From Hawksworthiomyces lignivorus (Eukaryota > Ascomycota > Sordariomycetes > Ophiostomatales > Ophiostomataceae): a stretch of 64,000 bases of DNA. Each line of letters opens with the position of its first letter. Positions within the stretch are counted from its first letter, which is position 1. This document shows, one piece after another, positions 1 to 11,126 of the stretch. The position numbers and the translations under genes are program-made. A model generated the notes under the pieces. The model worked only from the letters and a program-made list of their open reading frames with translations, was not told the DNA's origin and did no database searches. The stretch spans positions 1 to 64,000 of the forward strand of contig NTMA01000089.1 in NCBI GenBank assembly GCA_002917075.1, in the 5' to 3' direction.

Positions 1-35
1 CCCCCCCTCTCCATTACCAAAACTCTTACTAATAG

Positions 36-129
36 CCCACGCAGCAAGGTCCGCACCCGCGACATGGGTGGCAATGCCACCACCCACGAGTTCACCAAGG
101 CCATCCTTGATAAGATGGAGGCGCAGTAG
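36..129 (+). CDS. NAD-dependent isocitrate dehydrogenase-like protein, last exon (partial)
   Basis: This is the 3' terminal exon of a gene that begins before the window. It is open from an AG acceptor near position 35 to a TAG at 127-129. It encodes a short tail containing VRTRDMGG, followed by a TTHEFT motif and a charged C-terminus. That signature is typical of the C-terminal end of the isocitrate/isopropylmalate dehydrogenase family, and best fits the regulatory subunit (IDH1 type) of mitochondrial NAD-isocitrate dehydrogenase, which oxidises isocitrate to 2-oxoglutarate in the TCA cycle. Homoisocitrate or tartrate dehydrogenase are the alternatives, because only about 30 residues can be seen. 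The upstream sequence reads as the end of an intron (pyrimidine-rich, with TTACTAATAG). Confidence 0.65.
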
Positions 130-1736
130 ATCCCCATTTTAGATAATCTTGTACCTTCACCTTGGGGTTCCGCCGCTTCTTATATGCTTGTGCCGTCATC
201 CCACTGTTGAGGTGTACGTGCCATGTTCTGACCATGCATTTTACCGTGTCACGTCGATGATATTTCTCACTTTTTTTATGTGTTGTCACTTAAGCGTACA
301 TAGACAGAAATCATATTATTATATATTTCATGACTTTTCCCTCTTCGTATGAGCTCCTGTGCCTGACACAACATTTTTGCTCACAGCCATCGTTTCTCCG
401 CGGTGATCTCCTTGTCTACATCCCCGTCAGTTCTCCACACACTCCAGCTGCAATTAAATCGTTGGGCGAAGAAGAGCGGCCTTTCCTGAGAGAAACAAAT
501 TCCCGTGTTTCTTACAGCCGCGGGGATTACGCTTGGTGGAATTCCAGAATAGGGAAAAAAAAATGCGCGAGAGAGTGGGAGGCAGTAGAGAATACTTTAA
601 AAATTTCTCATGCACGATGGAGACCTGGTACAGGGCTAAGCTCTGGTCTGCTGCCCCCACACCCATCTCACACAAACTTGGTCTGTCTCTTGGGTGCTCC
701 AGCTGCTCCGAGCAGTGGCGTTGTGGTGGTTCGCTTCAAAGCGGTCTCTTACGTTTCTCGCGAAAACGCCGCATGTGCTCTTCTCTCGCTGTTCGCATTT
801 TCCGGTTTTTGATGTGTTTTAGCGCTGCGTGGCTTGATGGTCTATTTCTTGCGCCAACCCGACATTTTTTACGGCCAGACTGCTCATCGCCGTGATCGGC
901 CCTCGGCGTTGTGCCCCATATGGTCTCCCGAAGGAACACTATAAAAGAGACGGCGCACAACATTTGAAAGGATCAAGCTGTGTTTAGCAAAATGCAAAAA
1001 GAAAAATACAAGTAGCATAAATATATTGATAACACGCAGATACATGCCTTAAGCGAATACTACCTTCTTAGGACCATATATGGCGTCACACTTTCCAAAT
1101 TTCTGTAGCGAGATGGGCGCCCTGGGCGATGATATAAATTCGGCTGGTAGAGGCCGACTTTTCTACCAGTAAAAGAACATGAGTCTCGCACCTATCAAAA
1201 TGGATTTAAAAAAACAGACGCATATAGAACCAAAGCGCCAAGAAAGCTTTGCAGTAATGCAAGCGAATGATAAGTTCTGCATATAACAACCTCTTAATAG
1301 GATGCATTCACTCAAGCATTGACACTGTAGTGTGGCAGACACCCAAGTTGTAGTCGTTCGCAGCTGGATATGTATGTAAGACTTCCCAATCCTACTTTGT
1401 TCTGAACTTTCAGACGAACTGGGCTTTTTGGCGAACCCTCCAAGCATGGAATTGATCGTCATAAAGCCCTTGTGATGCACAAGAAGTCATCCGCTACATA
1501 GATAAATAACATATTGCTGCTTTGCCTTTACTATAATGGGCATATCTTATCCTGGCGAAACATACTAAAAGAATACAGAATGTGAAACCAATTTCCTAGG
1601 CAAATAAGAGTACAAGTATATTCTCATCTATCATAGATTGTTTGTTACGTAATATTGTCCAAAGGCACACAAGTTTGTCAGTTGGCAAAATACGTACTAA
1701 TTGAAATCTTGACACAAATTCAATCAACCCTCAGTA
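130..1736. other. intergenic, no supported gene
   Basis: Several open frames of 60-160 codons occur on both strands, but none resembles a known family or shows convincing splice signals. The left part is the 3' flank of the isocitrate-dehydrogenase-like gene. A TATA-like ACTATAAAAG occurs near 938 with no obvious gene behind it. From about 980 onward the DNA is AT-rich and probably serves as the upstream region of the kinase-like gene. Confidence 0.5.
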
Positions 1737-2530
1737 ATGGAGATTTACAAGATGGTCGACGCCTGGGAGGCTTTCAAGAAAGTCGGTGGAAGACTCCAGT
1801 TCCACTACATGGAAGGCATTTTAGAAAAAAAAACGAGACACTTTACGTTGCTAAATGGGAAAACCGGGCCCCAAACAACGGCGATCCCTCGTCTTTTTAC
1901 GACATCCGCGAACTGAAAACGAAGGATCGTGGCCCGAAAGTCCAGCTCAAATGGGCAGTAGGAGCGGACATTGCAACGGATTGGTTTATTAAAATTCCCA
2001 GACCGATCGATTACATCGACAACGACCTCGAAGAACGCATAGCCCGTGAGATTGAAGTGTGCGAAATCATCCGCAATCACCCACACCCTAACATCGCAGC
2101 CTACTATGGCTGCTTAAACACCAAGGGGCACGTGTCAGCATGGTGCTTTAAGAAGTACCAATTAAACTTGCTAGAGAAATCTAATCCTCGCGGCCTGAAC
2201 AAGCAGGAATTTATCTCTAGCAACCGGGAGTGCGGGTCTCCTAGACTAGAGGGTCTCTTCAAGGCTATCCTTCATCTTCACAGTCTGAACATTGTGCACA
2301 ATGACATTAACCCGGCCAATGTTATGCTGGACGAGAAGGGCTCACTCGTTCTGGTAGACTTCGACAGCTGCCGCTCTATAGGCGAGTCACTGGTGAAAAC
2401 GAAGACACGGAGAACATGGGGTTGGCATGACCCAGAGGCCAAAACGGCATTGACTAAAAATGACCTGGATGCTTTTGCTGAACTGAAGATATGGTTGTCT
2501 GGATCTGTGGAAGACTTACAATTTAAATAA
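1737..2530 (+). pseudogene. Fungal protein-kinase-like gene interrupted by a -1 frameshift at an A9 run
   Basis: Two abutting frames together form one kinase-fold protein of about 264 residues. The first runs from the ATG at 1737 and encodes an N-terminus beginning MEIYKMVDAWEAFKK, up to an A9 tract at 1825-1833. The rest lies one frame back and ends at the stop at 2530. It carries HND (2299-2307 area) in place of the catalytic-loop HRD, followed by an NPANVM segment. DFD replaces DFG, followed by SCRSIGES and a GW-HDP motif. This pattern is typical of a large fungal kinase-like family that is probably weakly active or inactive. The longer single-frame ORF starting at 1655 uses a TTG codon and is not the real N-terminus. 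The break could be a true mutation, an assembly error in the homopolymer, or -1 ribosomal slippage. No intron explains it. Confidence 0.65.
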
Positions 2531-5500
2531 GTCAAATCTCTAAAGCGATTTTCTGCGTATAGGCATTATGTAGTGATTAGTGTTTTGAAATGATGATTAT
2601 TCTACTGAATAGACGAGGAATATAGAGAAAAATATGGACAAAAGAAGCTTAATCAATTGATTCCTATAGCGAACTTTCAGATTGGAGCAGCGATGCACGC
2701 AACAAAAAAAAAAGCAGCAAGTCCCAGAAATTGACGTGTTAAAACAGCTGTTGGTGATGCTTCAAATGTACAAGTCAAGAAAAACGCACAGCCACAGAAG
2801 ACCCGAAAATCGGCCTAGCTTAAAAAAGTCATTAAAAATTTCGCCTTTTACTGTAATCATATGCTTTTACTTTTATTTTTATTTTCATATTTGCTTCGTT
2901 GAAAGTTTCTTGGCTTCCAGCGTTGGGAATAAATACCTTTAGAATTGAGCAAAGCTTCCCAACTCCACTCGCCTTCGTCTTATGCTCCTTTGGCATATTT
3001 TGCCTTTGCTTCACGCTATACGAGTATATGCATCAAATACCACCCTGCGTGCACCCGTGGCAGAAAACTTTTCTCTAGTTGCAGTAGGTGGAATATTGAA
3101 GACGAGGGTGGAAGGAAACTACCTGCTTCTAACAACAACACACGACCTCTGATTCTACCACAAGATGTGAACAATAGCTCAGGTACAAACCGGAGTCTCA
3201 ACTTCGCTTTTAGTTTGATTCAGTTTTGCTGCTTAATTTGTGTCTTAATGTCTGAATGTCTGAATGTATTTCGCTAGCATTGAAGTACGGCGATGTCAAT
3301 CTTGAAAGGGGAGAGGATTAGCTGGGCATTACGAGCCTCTTTACCATTGTTATTTTGCATTCATTGCTTTTTCTTTAGGCGCGTATCTTTGATGGGCTAC
3401 TTTGCGAGAACGGAACTTCTTACTTGCAATATTCAGTTAGGGGTGTTGCCAGTCAATCTGTCCATTCTTCTGATCCGGCAGGTTCTCTTTTCTTTAGCTT
3501 TTTGGGTCTCTCTTTGTTTCACTGCCATCACACTACTCGCAATTCCGCACACTGACTAGTTGCCAATTTTGGGTAAGACTAAAAGACGGAAACAAGAGAA
3601 CCACCCTAATAGATGTTGTGATCGTCGCTGCAGTGCAGGGGTGGTTGATGGCTGGCTTGGACTGTGGTTCCACTCGAAGACGAAGGTTGTTTTTTTGTTC
3701 AGCTGAAAAGCAACATTTGCCGGACAACGCGCCAGATTAAAATCAAACCCCCACAGACACAAGGGTGAGGTATTTCTGCACTGTCACCTGTTTGCCTTGT
3801 CTCAATTTCACAAGTTTTTTTCTTTGCTTCTGGAGAGTTAAGTGATTTAACAGGCTAGAAGAGTTGCCAGGCGCGAGTGACATAAACTTTTGAATATTGG
3901 TCTTAGAAAGCCGCTATTGGAGTGGCAAAAAATAGAGAAAATATGGTGCAGATCTAAATGCTAGAAAGTCATGCTGTATATGAGCCTACATAGCTACCTG
4001 CAAAAGCCTGCAAAGGAAGGAAGATGTCATGGGAGCCAAGAGAAATGCAATACGAAAAACGAAATTTATCTTTCTCTAACGATTGTCAACGGTGTGGAAT
4101 CCGACTTTAGCCGTGGGAACCAAGGAAACGGCTTCAAAGAATGGAATGAAACAGGAAGGTTAGGAAATATTCGCCAAACAAGACACGACTAAAGAGGCGC
4201 TTTTCGCTTGGCAGGTCTAGACTGTCTCTTCGCTTGTCCACTCTACCAGCTCTTTTACTTTTCGCTTTATTTCTCTTCCTCCTCTTCCGCTTAACCCCCA
4301 TCCCTTCCCCCCGACGTCGGCATTTCTTAGACGATTCTCTCCGTTAGCCGCATGGCAACGAGGAGGAGCGTGCAGGGATGCATGAGGCTAACCCAAAAGT
4401 GCCAAGTTGCTAATGATCTAATCTAATCAGATGGAGAAATTTTTACTTTTTACAAAAAATTATCTGATTTTCCCCGATAAAATTTTCATCAGATTAAAAT
4501 CTGATAAGATTACATGGACTGGACCGCATGAGGCATTACCGCATTGCTCGCTAACAGCTGTGTTGTGGTTTCCGGGCTCCACGATCTATGATATTCTGCC
4601 TCCCGAGGTGCTACAATAGCCACCATGATATATTATGTTCAGCCTCAGTTGTATCCAACGCAGTATTAGCAAAAAGCTTGTATTATGAAATAAGATAGAC
4701 AGCACTGTCAGGGGAAATTCCAGAGAATTTCAACTGAAGAGCCGTACCACACAGTCAACGTTACAGTGAGCGTCATTCACACTTGCAGATGGGGAAGAAA
4801 TTCCGCGAAAAGTGACTAAGTATGAAACCACCAGTCCGCCGAGTTCGGTTGCCTCCCTTGCTCCTTCGTGTTTTTATTCACATAAAGTTCATGAAGATTT
4901 TCCTGCGCACACTGAATTTTCTTGGATTTTTTAAGCTCATACTAGGATTTCATTTCTTCAATCCCGCCTTGATTCCAGCTTTACCTCTTAAGGATAGCTC
5001 CGGCACCCTGTTAGCAACGCAGAGACATCTTCCAACGAAGTACACGGCTTAGCGAGGCTACTCATTATTATGCCGCAGCTACTGCCACAAGCACATTATT
5101 CATTACATAAAAATAAGCCGCATTTGAATATAAGTCTGGAGGCGAGGGTCATGAACGTACAAGCGCTCATACAATAGACTTTGTGAAGACAGAGCTGCCG
5201 GTCTTTGAGAGGGCGTCATTCAAGAAACAGCGTAATTGTATAAGGTCGATTTGTTAGAAGAGAAGAAATACAAATGCCCCTGCCCAAGTCCAAGATCAAA
5301 CGGAGAGTCGAGCAACAGCTCTCATTATTCTCGCAACCTAACACCCACGCTAGAAAAGCAAGCATTTCACTAATGTTACTTTGTCACTTGGATGGCAAGG
5401 GAGGGCACCACGACGCCGTATTCCTTTCTTGTGGGGATAGTGAAAGCACACCAAGAGTGGGATATAGGCTGACGCTTGCATGGATTGAACAAATAAGACT

Positions 5501-6120
5501 ATCCAAAGAGTGTGAAGAGATGCCTGCCGTGTTTAGCACTCGTAGAGTAACAGCCCATCGCCGATACATGTGTGGCAAGGACTTGCTACCGGAATACGCC
5601 GTGGAGGTCTTGTTCTGGAACCCTTGTGGAGGGATGGCATTTGGAAGGGGTGGGGTGGAATCCCAGAAACTGAGTTAAACGTAGACTAGAGATGAAGAAG
5701 AACACGGACCCATAGTGACGCTATATGACGGGTCAACCGGGGTGAGTCCTTGAAGCGATTCCCAGTTCGTGCTTCTGGCCAACAAGCAGCCGAGGATATC
5801 AATTCATCGGCTAAGGCGGACTTTGAGTCCGACTAGATTCGTTTTATTTTTTTGTCTTTTATTCTCCTCAGGTATATATCCTCAAGATATCCTTTATGGC
5901 CCTGTGAACGTAGAATTTCTTTTGATCTCATTTTTCTTCTCCTGGATAAGTCTCATTGCGGAACAGTCAAATGTTATAGAAGTGTCTATAAGTTCTCAAA
6001 GGTCTCTAGACTTAGGCACTGCCTACCTCTAACAGCAATTCGTTTTCTACCTACCATCTACCATTATTCCCTTTTCCTTCCATTGTCTTAAAGTCAACAT
6101 TTCTCGTTCCTCGTCAAACA
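2531..6120. other. Long intergenic region upstream of the ferric reductase
   Basis: These 3.6 kb are mostly AT-rich with pyrimidine tracts and no recognisable gene. The longest candidate, a 134-codon ORF at 5274-5678 (+), has no family resemblance and no splice context, so it is not called. Two perfect ATCWGATAA elements lie at 4460-4468 (minus) and 4499-4507 (plus). The last 350 bases (5780-6120) are CT-rich and look like a promoter and 5' UTR for the gene starting at 6121. Confidence 0.5.
4460..4507. promoter_or_regulatory. Pair of ATCWGATAA GATA elements in opposite orientation
   Basis: Positions 4460-4468 read TTATCTGAT, the complement of ATCAGATAA. Positions 4499-4507 read ATCTGATAA. 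Both match the consensus reported for SreA-type siderophore GATA repressors in Aspergillus (ATCWGATAA). The second overlaps a perfect 8-bp inverted repeat (4488-4505, arms ATCAGATT/AATCTGAT). The next annotated gene is a ferric reductase, although it starts 1.6 kb downstream, so the link is inferred. Confidence 0.4.
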
Positions 6121-8777
6121 ATGATTTCATCCAGGTGGCTTTCGAGCCATGCGCTTGTCGCGATGTTCTTGCAGCTCTTCAGCCTCTTCGCAGGTAGAGC
6201 TCACGCAACGGTGCTGGAAATTGTTTTACCAAAACAAGAATGTGCTCTAGCTATGTTTGATATCTATGGGGACTATGACTGGCCAGGTGTTGGCTACCCT
6301 GACTACTATGGCATGCTGTGCCAAAATCCTAATGCCCTTGTCTCCATTTATGCCGGGCTCTATAAATACTGCCCCGAGGACACAATTGAACCTGGCTTAG
6401 GCATTATGCAAGAATGGTGCTCCAATTATGGCGAGGTCGAAATGCTTCCTGTCTCTGACTTTGCGGCAAACCTTACAGAAGAAGCTGTTGCCAGCCTGCC
6501 TGTGTACACGAAAGATCAATATGAAGAAGACTCTAATATGACTGCGCCATTCCTCATGGATCAGGCGTGGTTCGATGTAGCAATGAAATCGGAGCACTTG
6601 TACGACTCTAGCGAGCGCTACGACGCGTACTACACGTGAGTCCCTCTACATCGCACCCACTGATCCTCATGTTGCCAAGATTTATATTCACTGACTTTTA
6701 TTTGCTGAACAGACTTGCCCAGTACGGGTTTTGGTGTGTGATTCTTGTTTTCGGCATTGTTCAGAATGTAATCCGCAAAATCGCCGAAAAGCGCCGCGGT
6801 TATATTTACGCTGATGACAATGCTGAGAGCAATGGCCGGGCGGCAAGCCGTTCGGGATTTTTTGGAAAAATTATGGCTGTCACGAGAAAGTATTTCATCA
6901 CGCCCAGCACGCTGCCGCCTTACCACTCGACGCGCTTCTTGGGCTGTACGATTCCAACACGTGCTGAGACATTTGTTATCTCAACCTACTGGATCATTGT
7001 CTTTGTTCTCAGCTGCATAGGTATTCACGGATTTTACGGTAACATCTTGTAAGTCTGAGCTGTTCACCTCTATAATATGGCAAATGTTCTGACTGTGCTG
7101 CTAGCTGGGAATGGACTGCTTCACAAATCTGGCGAGGCATTGCAGATCGGACTGGTACAATGTCCTATGGCAACTTGCCACTTCTTTGGATGTTTGCTGG
7201 CCGAAATAACATCTTCATCTGGTTGACTGGATGGAGCTTTGGCACCTTCAACATTTTCCATAGGCATGTGGCTCGAATGGCTACCGTCCAGGGCATTTTC
7301 CATTCTATTGGCTGGACGTGCTACTTTTTCGCCGAAGGTTACGGTATGGAGCGAAACGACTAACCTGCTACATGCGGCCTCCTAAAGCTAATATTTTGCC
7401 CTAGGTGACTATTACCGATCGGATTACCAGGAGTTTTGGTACGCTATCGGTGTTGTGGTATGTGTGCAACCAAGATTTCCGTTTCCCGGCTCCGATCTCC
7501 TGCTAACTTCAATTAAAGGCTACTGTTGTAATGAGCTTTATCATTCTATTCTCCTTCAGCTTTTTCAGGACAAAGCTCTATGAGAACTTCCTCCTCGTTC
7601 ACATTGTCCTGTCGGTTCTCTTAATCGTTTTCCTCTACTAGTACGTTGAGTAGTCCCCCTAGTTTAAGTCTCCGTTGGTCACCAGAACTAATAAATTCTA
7701 CTTAATAGCCACACGTCTATCTATGATCTTACTGAATACAACTATCCTTTTCTCCTGACATGCGCAGTTATCTGGGGCTTTGACCGGTTTCTACGTCTTG
7801 TCCGCCAAGTCTACTGCAACATCCACGTGAACCGCAATCGTGGAAAGGGATTATTGCAGACCACCAAGGCCACTGTCACATACCATGCAGCAGCTAATAT
7901 CTTGACCCTTGACGTCATTCCGGCCAACGGTAAGCTCTTTGCTGGCCCTGGTCAGCACTACTTCCTGTATCAGCCTCTGCGGTTCCTTGGCTGGGAGAAC
8001 CACCCTTTCACGCTTGCCCACTGGGCTCAGGCCTCGCCAAGCGACGATGTGCATCTGCAATTCTGGGTCCGGCCATATGATGGCTGGACTAAGAAGCTTA
8101 AGAAAGACTGCATCAAGAAGGGTGGTGACAGCGCCACTATTTCTACCCATCTTCTTCTCGAGGGCCCGTATGGAGCTTCCGAACCGCTGCACTGCTTTGA
8201 GCAGGTCCTTCTGGTTGCTGGCGGCTCGGGCATTGCCGGGGTGCTACCCTACATCCTCGATCATGTGCGCCGCGCCGAGAAGGGTGCCGCTGCCGGAAAT
8301 GGCGGTCGCATTCCGACCCGCACCCGCAAAATCACTCTCATATGGGCGGATCGAGCAGAGGCTTACATTCGCTTTATTGCCGATGGCCCTCTGGCGAGTG
8401 TCTTGCACCGCGCGGACATCGACGTCTCCTTCCATCTGACTTCGGCTTCGGCCAACACTGTCTCTACGGCATCGTCTTCCACAGATGCTGTGCACAGCCC
8501 AAGCGAAGAGAAGGACGGCGTCCTGACTCCTAGCAGCGACGACATTGACAATGTCAAGAAGCAAATTGCGGGCCGTTATTCCATCCAATCTGGGCGTCCT
8601 GATGTCTTGTCTACAGTCCGCCAGCTGGCCACCTCAGTGCATGGCACGGATTCGCGACTGGCCGTCTTGGTTTGTGGCCCCAGTGATTTGGCAGACAATG
8701 TGCGCCACGTCCTTGCACAGAATATGGAGACGAGCCGCGCTTCCATCGAATACTTCGAGGAGAGCTTCGGTTGGTAG
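6121..8777 (+). CDS. Ferric reductase (FRE/NOX-type ferric-chelate reductase), six exons
   Basis: Exons are 6121-6635, 6713-7048, 7105-7343, 7405-7457, 7519-7640 and 7709-8777; all phases agree and give 777 residues. The protein moves electrons from cytosolic NADPH through FAD and two hemes to extracellular Fe3+ (or Cu2+). It has an N-terminal signal peptide, a luminal or extracellular region with several cysteines, then the multi-helix ferric-reductase domain. Two histidine pairs, each with 13 intervening residues, are visible: FHRH...FHS in exon 3, and LVH in exon 5 paired with YYH at the exon 5/6 junction. These are the expected bis-heme ligands. HPFTLAHW (about residue 520) is the FAD-binding motif and AGGSGIAG (about 591) the NADPH-binding loop. 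The C-terminus ends EYFEESFGW, as usual for the family. A Ser/Thr-rich insertion follows the NADPH loop. High-affinity iron uptake is the likely role. Confidence 0.93.
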
Positions 8778-9027
8778 TGATTTTTCGCGGCATGTTGCTC
8801 TGGCAAAGCTGAATCCCGACCTAGTTCGAGGATGTGTTGTCACAGCTACCTTTGAGCAGAAGCGGAAGTTTGCCTTCTCCTCCACAGTACAGGTCCAGAC
8901 TTGGGGATTGCTTTTCAACTACCTTGTGTTGTTTCTGGCGAGTGGCGAAAAAGAGTTGTTGAGAAGAGATAGTCGTTGTTGAGTTTTATGATAAGTTTAA
9001 ACGTATTGATAGTTTTCCATAACAATT

Positions 9028-10303
9028 TTACCACGTGTAATATAAATACTGTGGAAGCTCAGTACGGACGTACATCCCTGTGTCGTCAGTCCACCCGGAA
9101 TAGAGCCAGTAGCCCATATTGTCGGCATGCCCAAGCCATTTACAAAACCGACCAGTACGACCGTCATCATATAACTCAAGCTTGAGTTCCTGACTGTTAA
9201 GTGATCTGTAATCGTCTAACAAAGTGTGCCAGATGCTTTGTTGAATAGCAACGCTATACTCTCGATCAGGTCCCAACTCACGCAAAACCTTCTCAATATA
9301 CTCCAAAATAATATTTGCGATGTGGACCGTGCGATCGTTAGACCGGCCACCCGGATTCAATTGCCAGTCCCGCACCTCTCCAATCCCAGTTTGGATGGAG
9401 AAGTCAAGTTTACGAACAGTTGGGAAAGATCCGATTATAACAGACCATACTTGATGCAGAGGCGAGCCCTCAGATGTAGAATCTTCCCAAAGCCGTTGGG
9501 AGCTGGGCCAGATATTCCATTCTTGGCAGTAAAATAGAATTTCAAGCGACGAGATGCTGCGCAGCCGCTGAGGAAGTAGTAGTTTTGGTAGATTTCCTTC
9601 TAAGACAAGGTCTGCAAAATGAATGGTGTTTTGTCGTATACAGTACGTCAATAGCCTCGCAGTATCTGCTTCCCAACGGCCGCGATTCACGCATTTAGCT
9701 TATATACTAGTTGACGAATTAGTCCTCCTGACACCGATACTTATCTACTTACGCCATACGACACGATAAAAGCCACCCCATGACGCCAATGCGATACTCA
9801 TCAGGTATGCGATTTATCTGCGACCTAGCTTGTTTCCACACTAGATCAGTCAAGCAAGTGTCGCGACAGGGTTCCTTTACTCGATATCGCCACCAATAAC
9901 GTGCTTGGAAATGTTGCTTATTCCGTTGACAAACAAAGCCGAAACACTCCGTCTGAGCTGGTGGTCCCCAGTTGCTACGACGGAGAAGAAGAATGCTTTT
10001 CAACCTGTACTCTACTATGTTGCGCACCCTCGCTCTCCTAGGTTGCAGGTGCAAATGCAAGGTTTGATGACCAAAAGCGGCGACTAGAATTATTCGGCGG
10101 ATTTCTACCGGCAGCCGTTGGAGCGTGTCATAGTTGCCCAGCGAATATGCAAGATTGTCACGGGAGGCCGTTGGCGTCAGATTGTATAGCCGCTTCGCCG
10201 GGAGAAAAGGTAAGCTGTCTGTTGCCTGGTCGTCCTCTGGGAGTGGTGTGGCATGATTGATCGTTGTGAAAGCTGTCGTGGCCCATCGTCTGAGTCCCGC
10301 CAT
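9028..10303 (-). CDS. DUF7730/F-box-like fungal protein, two exons
   Basis: The exons are complement 9760-10303 and 9028-9698. The donor is GTATGG (first base 9759) and the acceptor TATAAG (last base 9699); the phase is 1 on both sides. The start chosen is MAGLRRW at 10303; an upstream extension in the same frame has no Met of family type. The segment with LPVEIRRIILVAAFG followed by a short basic strand resembles the DUF7730 signature of Pezizomycotina (L-P-x-E-I-R-x-x-I...). After the splice, WLLSCP...LL.YCIRQNTIHF matches the later part of that domain, where families read a LLLTCRxIY..A...LY..NTFHF pattern. Function is unknown; these proteins are often F-box-like and highly duplicated. It is the most downstream member of a minus-strand run with the NLR and HET genes. 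Confidence 0.6.
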
Positions 10304-10740
10304 TGCAGAAGATGAACGCTTTGTACTCTTTTCGGTGTTGTGGATATGTATAATGCTGAACGGCGGTTGACGAATTATCCAGCAAGACAGACTTATAAAG
10401 GACCATGGAGCAGAGAGCGGGGAAGACCACCCTGACAACTTTGTTATAAGTCTCTGCTTGAACCAACACGCAAGGAGGCGGGCGGCACAGCAAAGACACT
10501 TATTGTGGCAAAACGCTGCCCTAGAAGGCCAACAACCTCAAATAAATTGTCATACATACGATTGAAACTTACATGTTTCCGGCAAGGCAGATATGGTGGC
10601 ATCTCAGCAGAGCTGTGCTTCGCTCCCTGCTTTCTCCCTGTGTTCATTTCCTGGGTAATTCGTGAAAGCCACACTTTCCAATGGTGGATGTCTATGTTAT
10701 TGTGGTCGTAACACTCAGCTGATCGATCTTAATTGAGATT

Positions 10741-11092
10741 TGTGGGTCACCACGAACGTAAAGAGTATATCAATAATGCAATAAGAACACAGAATAGTAG
10801 TTTATATAGAATACTATTTTAGACAACCATCAACAATTGATTGTTATCTCAAGCTAGTTAATTTTATCCAAGTAGCAAGCGTAGTATTATATATCTAGTA
10901 AACTTCATAGAACTTCATTCCTAAACCTCATCCTGGTAGAAGGTATATCGCAAATCTCATACAACTTCATATAGTAACCTCATTCCTACATAACGTTCGT
11001 TTACAATCATCCCTTATGCTTATATCGTTCTGTTCTTGCCGTCCGTCTTTCTTGGCTCTGTATTTAGGTCTTCCTGGACCTATTTCGTAACA
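10741..11092. repeat. AT-rich block with LTR-like ends (weak solo-LTR candidate)
   Basis: An AT-rich, non-coding block begins TGTGGGTCACC and ends ATTTCGTAACA, the TG...CA ends expected of fungal LTRs. It contains imperfect internal repeats around ACTTCAT...CCTCATTCCTA (10910-10990). No matching 5-bp target duplication was seen (AGATT before, AAAGG after), so this is only a candidate. The flanks (10304-10740 and 11093-11126) hold no gene. Confidence 0.2.
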
Positions 11093-11126
11093 AAAGGGCC
11101 AGAACGCCTCATTCTTAGGAGAGTGC

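Noticed and set aside
330..963. Overlapping frames of 75-160 codons on both strands
   Set aside because: No domain, no splice signals, and frames on both strands overlap, as expected by chance.
1655..1736. Non-ATG (TTG) N-terminal extension of the kinase-like frame
   Set aside because: The sequence is unlike the family, and a separate frame with ATG at 1737 matches the expected N-terminus.
5274..5678. 134-codon plus-strand ORF
   Set aside because: No recognised motif, ordinary codon use for intergenic DNA, and no support from neighbours.
7851..8982. Several 60-176 codon frames within the last ferric-reductase exon
   Set aside because: They are antisense or off-frame shadows of a GC-rich real exon.
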